DNA of 64,000 bases from NCBI GenBank assembly GCA_015680685.1, contig MNCI01010715.1, forward strand, positions 327,919 through 391,918, read 5' to 3'. Shown one piece after another: positions 55,661-64,000 of this stretch (its first letter is position 1; every line of letters starts with the position of its first letter). This stretch comes from Gnetum montanum (lineage: Eukaryota; Streptophyta; Gnetopsida; Gnetales; Gnetaceae). Below the pieces are notes generated by a model. The model saw only the letters and a list, made by a program, of their open reading frames with translations. It ran no database searches and was not told the DNA's origin. Position numbers and translations under genes: made by a program.

Positions 55661-58535
55661 ATGGCATTAAGACCATAGAATGGAGGACCATCTCAACTAA
55701 GAGACAAGTGACCAAGAGGGGGAAGAGGCTAGTAGCCATAACATCCCCAAGAAGAAGTAGCTAAAACACATGCCATGGGACCTCTTCGAGAGGAGCATAA
55801 GGTGGAATCTATTTGCTAAATTTCCATAGTTGAAACTGAGTAGTAACAATGAGATGAGGTGCTTGGGCCTAGATTGAATTTGAATGTCACCTTGACTGAG
55901 GCCTACTTGAGACAAACTAGCTCTAAAGATATCAAAATTTTAGTTCTTCAAGAACTTAACTTTGGTTCCTTCTTGGACTTGGTGCTAGAAGAGGTAAAAA
56001 CTCATCTACAAACCTCTTCCATGAGGCCTATCCTCACTTATAGTGGGGAGTGGTACATGGAAGAGATGTACCTCTTCTATAACAACAGGCAAGCATAAGT
56101 CACAATCAATATTAAGAAAATTAATGTTTTCTATTCAGTCGAGGCCATTTTAGAGGCCCTCGGGTTGCCTGATAGTAGGGCAACCTTGGTGGAGACTTCG
56201 ACACAAGAAAACCTAGAGGTCAAGAATGAATGGGTCCAATAGTACTATGGAGTGGACCATAAGGAGTATGGTGCACTCACCAAAGATGAGAGGGCATATT
56301 TCAAAATTTTATCCTATCACCTCAACCCAACAGTGAGGCTAAGCAAAAATCATAGGCTTCTCTACCCATGTGTATACAACTCTAAGTAGTAAATTCCTAG
56401 TCAACCTTCCACAACTCATATTCCTAGAGATCAAGAAAAGGTTCAAAGAGAATGAGCATAGGAGGAAGGCACTTTCCTTCCCTTGCCTCATTAGAAAACT
56501 CTACAGAAGGAGAGACATAGCCCATTATACCAACAATGCACTTCTTCATGCTTCTACCACATCTTGGCAGGAGATGATGAAGGATAAACTGCCTACCAAG
56601 CTACAAGAAGAGGAGCAACCACCACCATCACCAACTCAAGAAACAATGTCGGAGGCTCATGTTACCATTGAGCACATGCAAAAACTATGTGAGAAACTTT
56701 TGCAACAACATTAGGAACCCATTAATCTACTAGCCAACTTTGAGCCATTTGAACAATGTTACTTGAACAATGAGTTGGTTGGAGAAGACTACATTGCTAT
56801 GCTTTGCCCAAAGGATGCAAGCTCCTTCAAGGTCAAATCCAAGTACCTGAGAGGTGACAATGTCCATCCTAGGACAACAAAAATTCCAAGAGATCTCTAG
56901 GAATGTCATCACTTTTTTGGTGTGCCTAGAGGAGGACGAGGGGACAACTATCTTGGTGATGTAGCACCACAGATAGAAGATAATAGCAGAGGAAAATGCC
57001 CTAAATGCTCCTGCAACCATCGTGCTAAACATTGTTGCACTTCGAGATGTGCAAATGTTCATAGGGGCAAGTCAAGGGCTAAGTGTAGCCCAACATAAGA
57101 AGGTATTGGACTAATTGGTGGATACTGGGCAACTACTTTCTAAGATCTTTTATCTCCTGAATAACATCATTGCTACCTAGTCAAAACTACTAGAAGCTAA
57201 GGGCAAGCTCATCATTGCCAATGCCCAACTCGAGATAGCCACTTCTAAAAATAGAGTATTGGCTACCGAGTTTATAAAATTGAGAGCTTGGTTAGTTGAT
57301 CCCACTGTTCTTAGCCATGAAGTAACAAGGGATGAAGCATTACTACTGTTTCAAAATAGATTAAAAGAGGCTGAGAACACAAAGGATGTATTAGTCTTTA
57401 ACATGTCCTTATTGGAGGTCATGGCTTACGACACCGAGAAGGACCTGTCAGAAGTCTACGAGTAGAATCTAACTCTAACCAAGAACATTTATCTTTTGCA
57501 AAATGTCAAGACACAAAAAGACCAAATGGTGGAATTTGTATAACAAGAGTAGGAGTAGGTTGCCAAGATAAACATGGGTTTGACAAGGTTTGCGATTGAA
57601 AATTAAAATTTTTCAATGGAGGAGGTTCATGTGCTTCACTAGAAAATCGCCATTGAGATAGTCACTTGAAAGAATGAGGCCCTAAACTACAAGGACTAGG
57701 TTGGGCTTCTCAAGGAAGTTAATGAAAAAGAAATCCAACTGGCAAGGGCGAAGATAAATAAGGCTCTCTAGCAATTCCAATAAAGAGGTGGCATGTGGCA
57801 ACTCATTTTGATGGGTTAAACGCTTTCAAAAAAGCTAAAATCTGCTTGAAGGAGTTGCAGATCGAGGAGATAATTGAATACATAAAGTTAGCCAACCTCC
57901 AATATACAAACTTGGCAATGCTGACTACTGGACCACTATGGTCAAAGCTAGAGAAACACATGGCTAGCTCATACCTCCTATATGAGGTAGAGTTCAAGCA
58001 CCACAAAGAAACGAAGAAAAAGCTAGAAACAACTAACATCAAGGTTGAAGTTCTTTGAGCCCACTTCACATATTAATGATTAGTAGTGAGGAACTTGGCC
58101 AAAAGAATGAATGATTACCAGGAGTTGCAGAACCTTGCTAGGATATTCGACATCAAATGTAAATAATTTGCTACCTAGTTTGTAAATGTCAAAGAGTTGT
58201 TCTCGACCATGACCTATCCATGGGATGTTCATGTACCAGTTCACATCAGTGATGCTGTGTAAATTGTGTATAATCCTCAGACTAAGAAGGAAAAGATGAA
58301 ATCATTACTATATGCCTTCCATCTTCTATCAAAAGTAGCAGTTGTAGCAGGAAAACCACGGCCATCACTATAGCCTCTACTGCCACCACCATAGGCACTG
58401 AAGGTTGGAGAAGGTCCTTTAGCATCCTAGGAGCCTCTACCTCTTGGCACTATCTGATCATCTCTTCATCTTTAGCCATCAGAGGATTTTCAGTTGTCCA
58501 ATTCTAAAAGGATGTTTAATTTTGTCTCCTAAACA
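55661..58535 (+). pseudogene. Element E accessory (env-position) ORF, degenerate
   Basis: ATG at 55661 following AG. Globular part: an open stretch 55859-56098 (LELNFGSFLDLVLEEV-like, YSGEWYMEEMYLFYNN), LGLP near 56162, FLVNLPQL near 56395 and LSFPCLIRKLYRR (56478-56516), all matching B and C. The coiled-coil half covers about 57180-58060 with open parts 57259-57465 and 57795-58058 (LKELQIEEIIEYIKLANLQYTN), ending in a Pro-rich tail near 58370-58450. At least three frame changes. Function unknown. Confidence 0.75.
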
Positions 58536-58614
58536 TCCAATTTTGTAATCATTGTAAATTCATACAATTAGGCACTTAGAGTTAGCTAGTCAGTGAGTCA
58601 GTTAGTTCGTGGTT

Positions 58615-58695
58615 CCATACCTTCTTAAATTTTGTAAGAATCTTGATCCTACTTTTGTTCACTTGAAGATAAGTTTTCATTAAGTTGTGGAAGTA
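58615..58695 (+). promoter_or_regulatory. Element E pre-LTR block and polypurine tract
   Basis: CCATACCTTCTTAAATTTTG... and AAGTTGTGGAAGTA before TGATGAATT. Purine-rich but with a broken G run. Confidence 0.75.
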
Positions 58696-59518
58696 TGATG
58701 AATTGCAAAATGGGCTACATCGACGAGCATTCGTTGACACATCCCTACCAACAAATGATTTGATGCATCGACATGGTATCTCTCTATGTCTATATAAGCG
58801 CATGCACCCACTGCATTTATGACATCGGTTAGTCAATAGCTTAGCTAAGTTCTTGTAGTTTCTTCCCATCGTAGTTAGAATAATTTCTAAGTTCCCATAG
58901 TAGGAGTTAAGGATTGTATGGATCATTATTTAAGCACCAATGTACTTGGACACATTAATGTGATGGTAATAAAGATGAGATTTTGGATATATGTGACAAC
59001 ACTTGGAAATATATTAATATTTAGTTTTATGCAATTTACTATTGATGCACTTTACTTTCATGTTCTTAATTAATTACTACACTCAATTAACACATGTAAG
59101 TATGACCACCTCAGACATAATGCTAACACTTGGTAATCCTAGCACTACTGTCACTTGGTAACCCAATAGCATTGTAACGCATTCGAGATGTGTACAAAAG
59201 GTGGGACTGAATACTTATGTTAGGAAATAGGCTAGGACATTAGATATTTACTTAGATTAATTATTAATCAATTACTTTGTTCCAAACTTAGGATAATTAG
59301 ATAAAAATATAAAAATAATACAAATCATATGCCTTGGCTCCACTTAACCATATGCTTGCACTTACATAAGTGTAGCTAGGAAGACAAGGATCGCACCTAT
59401 AGATCACTATCTTTGCTACTAGCATTTGGAAAACTAAAGTCCATGGAATTCAACCAGATTACTAGTGAATGCTTATGATTCATATGGTTGGGCATAGAGA
59501 CTACTCTGCCACTCATCA
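58696..59518 (+). repeat. Element E 3' LTR
   Basis: TGATGAATT to CTCATCA; aligns throughout with 50366-51174. Confidence 0.93.
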
Positions 59519-59523
59519 ATCAT
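59519..59523. repeat. Target site duplication of element E, right (ATCAT)
   Basis: Exact match to 50361-50365. Confidence 0.9.
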
Positions 59524-59916
59524 TGTTTCTTAAGTTGTAATTTTTATTTTTATATAATGCCATTGTAGCCTATGCCCTAGTTAGGAGTGTTATTTGTGGA
59601 TTTGATTTTCCTCCAACAAATTTGATGTTTCTCTAGTGAATATACTTATCTTTTCAAAGAATTTAATTTTTTCTCTTTAATTTTTCTTCAACAGATTTAA
59701 TTTTTTTTAAAATTATCCTATGGGGATCCTATATTATGCCTAATTTTATCAACCCATGTTAAAATTTATGCTTCTTCCATCAATGTAAAAATTTCTATTA
59801 ATTCTCAAAATGTAGATTTACAATCTAGTGAATAAAAATTTGCAATGCATTCTTCTAGTGATGTTGATGCAATTAAGAAACCTAATTTTGTTCTCCCTTA
59901 TGATGTATATGAGACT
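59524..59916 (+). other. Degenerate coding-like repeat, inverted partner of 49830-50085
   Basis: About 59700-59910 reads VKIYASSINVKISINSQNVDLQSS and KKPNFVLPYDVYET in one frame with a stop, matching the inverted copy upstream of E. It ends where the solo LTR begins. Family uncertain. Confidence 0.55.
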
Positions 59917-60698
59917 TGATATGTGTTTACACTAGTTATCTCATACACGCAATCCTATCGAATTTCGTGGACCTATAGTTATCTCATACACTAGTTCCTC
60001 TGGGAAGTGAAATGGCATTGAGAATGTTCATTATCTTTTCAACTACACTTGTGAGGCTCAAGGGTATGGTTTAAGTGTAATTAAGGTATATCAATTTTTA
60101 TCATTTTATATTTTATGGATGTAATCACCTACAACAAGAATAAGGGTAGAGTAGATTGAAACTAATGTCTATTGCCTAGCTAGCCTAACATAAGTAACCA
60201 TCCCATTTTCTTGGACACATCTTGAACACATATAGCACTACTGAGCTACCAAACATTAAGTGTTGCTGGGTTACCAAGTACTATATGAATACTTGAAGTG
60301 GTCTTAACTACTAGAATTAAATTGCTTAATCAAATGCATTAAAGAAAATATTAAGCTATTCTCTGTGCTGCAAGGATTGTCAAAAGAGTTTGTTTTATTC
60401 CCATCACATTGCTGCGCTTAGGTATATCAATGCTCAAACAAAGAACAGTACATACTTTGGACTCCTTCTATAGGCACTCAGAAAATATTCTAACTCTGAG
60501 GAAAATAAACTACAAGAGCTTTGCTACTCTAACTAAAAATGATAAAAAACTTACTCAAAATAAGAGCTCAAGTGCAGTATTTATAGACATCATGTATGCG
60601 ATGTCACATACATGATGTCGTGGCCCTAGCCTTGACATCACGTATGCGATGTCAGGGCCCACCCAATGTCACAACCAACACAAAATGATGATTCATCA
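59917..60698 (-). repeat. Solo LTR F, minus strand, related to element D
   Basis: On the minus strand it begins TGATGAATCATC, has palindromic GACATCGCATACGTGATGTC units (about 60590-60660), a TATAAATA box near 60582, and the R/U5 order of the other LTRs. No internal region of the lineage adjoins either side, so it is probably the product of LTR-LTR recombination. Target duplications are not recognisable, and the end at 59917 is fixed only by similarity. Confidence 0.75.
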
Positions 60699-62845
60699 CT
60701 AATAGTTCTAAAATAGAAACTGATTAAATTTGTTGTAATAGTTTCCACAAGAATGGTCTCATATTTTCCATTTAAACCAAAAGTTAATCTTTGGTAACTT
60801 ATTTTTTCTGCCCTATAAAATGTTCTTGATGGGAGAACAAATGGTACCAAAAAATAAGAACTCACAACACTGTTATAGTTTTGGTCCCTATCACAAACAC
60901 TCAGAGTGTGCATACACCATTGTTGTTGAGCATTAGTATGATAGAGGAATTAAAACAATCTCCAAAACTTCACATAAAGGCATTAATGGCTAGAGTTCAG
61001 TTTTCAATTTGTTTATGCATTTCAGTAATTTTTTGCAATTTGGTTAGATGCATGTTTTGGCTAATGTTTCTCTGCACAAATTTTCTTACATTTGGTATTA
61101 CAGTGCTAGGTTGTATCTTGATGCTTAGAACTTGTTTAATGGGGTTCATCATCTGTGTTCTATCAATCCTTTCTTCCCTATGCAATTATAGAATACAAAA
61201 AAATTAATAAATGACTCGTATAAGCAAATTTCTTAACTGTATTTGTTTTGTCACTCTTATGATTCTGTTGGTGTAGCTAGTGCTTTTGTTAATGGTGTAA
61301 CACTAGGGTAGATTTTTCTTCTACGTAAAATTGTTAATACTACTATCAAAATACATTGCTTAAAAATGTGCTTCTTGTGAATGTCTTTCTTTATACGTTG
61401 GAAACTAAAATCACTTTGATTTTGTGTGGAATAAGAGATATTTTTGCTAGTTGTGTTTAATCCATGCCTTGGTAATTTGAGACTTGAAGATAATTGATAA
61501 TGTGTTTACTATGAGGCTTGACCAACGAGTAACCACATGCACTTGTAGCTGATTGGAAAAGATAAAAAGAATTCTAGGATTTTCATGAATATAGAGAATT
61601 TTTCTGATTCTTCCAAATATATAGATAGTGTGTTGCCTTTATCTATTTTGATTATTATTCAGAAGCTTTTTTTTTTTTTAAAAAAAAAAGAGACAAACCT
61701 AGTGCAAACGCAAAGTTGATTTAGCTAAATCAATGGCATAAAAGCACATTGAGATCCGAAGGCTATATTCATGCATTGTAGCTATAAGAATTGCCCTTTT
61801 AATCACTGTGGCTGAATGCCAGAGGCCACTAAAGAGGCTGCGACCATCCAGCATTAGGTTTCTAATTATTTTTTCTTGTAGAGAATCTATAGTTGTCCTT
61901 TACATACTTCAATTTCTGCTATTTAATTTTTCACGGTTCTGTATACGAGGAATACCATTACCTTTTATCGTATTTTCTTTCTTCTTTGAAGATAAAGGAT
62001 ATTAAAATTATAGCTATATCAATGCAATGTTAACGGTAATTATAGACTGCATTGGGTTTTGCAAGTTGTCTATTTTTTTCAAGTATAGTATGTACATTCT
62101 AACATCTAGCATCAATAGGGATTGATGAGAGCTTTCCAATATCATCTATTATTGTTGTTTTTATTGTTAATAAGTGTCTACTTAACATACGAGATTCCGT
62201 CTCTAAATTCATTCAATATGCAGACATTTTCAAAACAATGTGTGTGGGTTAGGATGTTGACGATGATTTTTGGGCCCACATATGCTATCTTGTTGTCAAG
62301 GGCTAATGTGAACCCTCTGTGACTCACATTTAGGGTTGCCATTGTGAAATAATTAATTTTATGCATAATTTATATAAAGTAACATATTGATATATACATA
62401 GTTTTTCTGCATAAAAATTATGACTAGTGATCTATATAATTTTGTATAATTAGAAAGTAGCCACCGTATCTTTAATTGTGCAAAATTATATATTAAGATC
62501 TTTTGAATCACATATGATAAACAAACATTAAATTGTGATTAATCATATATAATATAATGTATTTTATCCCACAAGAATTTTTATTATATTTAATATGATT
62601 AATTAGGATGATGTATTAAATTATTTTACTTAATTTACCCACAGGGATTAAGAAAAGGGATATAATTTAATAGTTTCATCGTAAGGATATATTAATATGT
62701 TTGAATTAAAATTTAGCCCATAGGCAATTTTATGTCATTTGATTCATATTTTATGCATGATTTACATTGGTAAACATGTCATATAGTATTGTAACCTCAA
62801 ATTCAGTGACATAAGCATGTTTTAATTTATGCAGTAATACAACCT
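60699..62845. other. AT-rich stretch without recognised gene
   Basis: No domain, RNA gene or repeat family recognised. A T-run followed by an A-run at about 61667-61689 could form a hairpin. An open stretch at 60881-61207 codes for a hydrophobic peptide but has no support as a gene. The last part may be the eroded gag/leader of the copia element that follows, but no gag motif or LTR is seen. Confidence 0.5.
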
Positions 62846-64000
62846 ATGAACTACTTTGATTTTAAATGCGACAATTCTGAATTCTCACTTGTTTGTTTTG
62901 AATCCAATATGGTTGATGTTGGCCATAACACATGGTGGATTAACTCCAGTTCTACAATCCATGTTACTAATTCCTTGCAAGGGGTGCAAAACCTAAGGAA
63001 GCTAGTGGGAAGTGAATTGTACATCTATTCAGGCAACAAGATGCGCTCACATGTGGAGGCAGTCAAAACATGCAAATTAGTTTGAAGTAGTGGTTTTGTT
63101 TTAGAGTTGGAAAATACATTTTATATTCTAAGTTTTTCGAGGAATTTAATGTTTCAAGGGTTGCATCATTGGGATTTTCCTTTAATTTTTTAGACACTAA
63201 ATTCAGTTTATATTATAGATATAAACTTATTGCAAATGGTACATTAACATATGGTCTTTTCAAAATTAGTTTACAAAATGAAACTTCTTATACTTCTATG
63301 CATGTTCATGATAGTGTTGGCATTAAGAGATGTGTTATGAATGAAGAATCTTCTATGTTATGGCATTGTAGATTAGGACATATCTCTATTGAGAGAATAA
63401 AGACATTAGTAAATGATAGAGTACTTAGTACTCTAGATTTTATTGACTTTGACATTTGTGTGGACTTCATAAAGGGAAAGTAAATTAATATGTCAAAGAA
63501 AGGTGCCAAGAGGAGTTCAGACATATTAGAGATCATACATACAAATATTTTTAGTCAAGATATTGATGTGTATGGTCAAAAGTATTTCATTACTTTTAGT
63601 GATGATTACTCACAATTTATGTATCTTTACATGCTTCATAACAAGAACAAAGCTTTACATGGTGACGTAGAGAAATAGTGCGGTAAGCAAACAAAGATAG
63701 TAAGGTTTGATAGAGGTGGTGAATACTATAGTGAATACACTAATGATGGATAAGCACTTGGTCTATTTGCTAAGTTTCTTCAAGAGCATGGGATTGTTGC
63801 CCAGTATACTATGCTTGGTTCTCCAGACTAGAATGATGTGGTAGAGAGAAGAAACCAAACATTGTTGGACATGGTGTGAAGTATGCTTAGCAGCTTCAAG
63901 CTTCCTAAGTCCTTATGGATTGAAGCTATCAAGATGGCTGTGTATATATTAAATCAAGTTCCAACCAAGGTTATCTCAAAGATACCATTTGAATTATGGA
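62846..64000 (+). pseudogene. Ty1/copia polyprotein fragment: protease to integrase core, cut by the window end
   Basis: Protease: TWWINSSSTIHVTNSLQG near 62930 (the DSG of relatives is NSS, so the catalytic Asp is lost). The GAG-pre-integrase region reads LWHCRLGHIS near 63357, with the HHCC pair incomplete: the second Cys is missing in ICVDFIKGK. Integrase core: YFITFSDDYSQFMYLY near 63586, VRFDRGGEY near 63702 and VVERRNQTLLDMV near 63838, then PKSLWIEA. Protease before integrase and integrase before RT is the Ty1/copia order. At least one frame change (near 63150) and several stops. No RT within the window, and no upstream LTR or gag was found. Confidence 0.88.

Larger units (their letters stand above)
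50366..59518 (+). mobile_element. Element E: pol-deleted Athila/Tat-like element keeping gag and accessory ORF
   Basis: Both LTRs, tRNA-Asp primer site, purine tract and exact 5-base target duplications. Inside are gag, then a direct jump near 53400 to the last part of integrase, then spacer, internal TATA module, putative intron and accessory ORF. Protease, RT, RNase H and most of integrase are absent. With intact target duplications the deletion may have come before insertion, in which case the copy was mobilised in trans, or after it. The LTRs differ clearly in U3 from those of A-D. Confidence 0.93.

Noticed and set aside
60881-61207. 108-codon ORF with hydrophobic stretches
   Set aside because: AT-rich sequence, T-rich codons give hydrophobic residues by chance, and no homologue or context is recognised.
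61808-62005. Short plus-strand ORF rich in Phe and Ile
   Set aside because: Composition is what T-rich noncoding DNA gives; no motif.
1-64000. CRISPR arrays, bacterial operons, ribosome binding sites
   Set aside because: All repeats are explained by LTRs, target duplications, microsatellites or assembly joins; the sequence is plant-like with LTR elements.
1-64000. Integrated plant pararetrovirus as the source of the RT sequences
   Set aside because: LTRs, tRNA-Asp primer sites, integrase with HHCC and DDE, and 5-base target duplications show Ty3/gypsy retrotransposons; no movement protein or coat protein was seen.

Overview
This window looks like a plant nuclear repeat cluster from a species with a large, repeat-rich genome. 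The evidence is tRNA-Asp-primed Ty3/gypsy LTR elements of the Athila/Tat type, two kinds of LINE and a Ty1/copia remnant. I saw no host gene, rRNA, tRNA or bacterial feature. I cannot name the species. Almost every coding region is broken by stop codons, mostly where Gln or Trp/Arg is expected, as old methylated transposons usually are. One 970-base run of N (16019-16988) and several single Ns mark assembly joins.

Layout: (A) 1-6912, the 3' part of a plus-strand element: gag, protease, RT/RNase H, integrase, spacer, 3' LTR. (B) 7881-23890, a complete plus-strand element with TSD AGTGA. Its integrase gene is split, just after the catalytic Glu codon, by an unclassified insert (G, 14507-17136, TSD GTAAY). 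(C) 24603-37255, a complete minus-strand element with TSD ACTRT. (D) 37881-47198, a complete plus-strand element with TSD CTAGT. (E) 50366-59518, a plus-strand element with TSD ATCAT that has lost all of pol except the end of integrase. C and D both sit inside one older plus-strand LINE, whose pieces lie at about 24200-24602, 37256-37880 and 47204-48196. A second, L1-like LINE lies on the minus strand at about 48227-49790. A minus-strand solo LTR (F) is at 59917-60698, and a Ty1/copia fragment runs from 62846 off the window end.

Elements A-E are one lineage. LTRs begin TGATGAG and end CTCATCA. They are followed by a primer-binding site matching the tRNA-Asp 3' end except for transitions (plus one missing base in C) and preceded by a purine tract ending GGGGGTA. 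Gag and pol share a single frame in D, the best preserved. There are two size classes. A and D go from integrase to the 3' LTR through a spacer with no long ORF. B, C and E carry, in the position of an env-like gene, an accessory ORF of roughly 950 codons with an N-terminal globular part and a long coiled-coil half.

The most interesting structure is the module in front of that ORF. In B, C and E a segment resembling the LTR U3 (TCGATG-type repeats and a TATA box) lies about 400-500 bases upstream of the ATG. It is followed by a splice donor-like GAG|GTRAG, then 300-318 bases later a branch-point-like CTAAT and an AG directly abutting the ATG. A and D keep the acceptor and ATG but have neither the TATA module nor the ORF. 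E has lost protease, RT and most of integrase yet still carries gag and this complete module. Together these suggest a self-contained expression cassette for the accessory protein. This is inferred from sequence alone.
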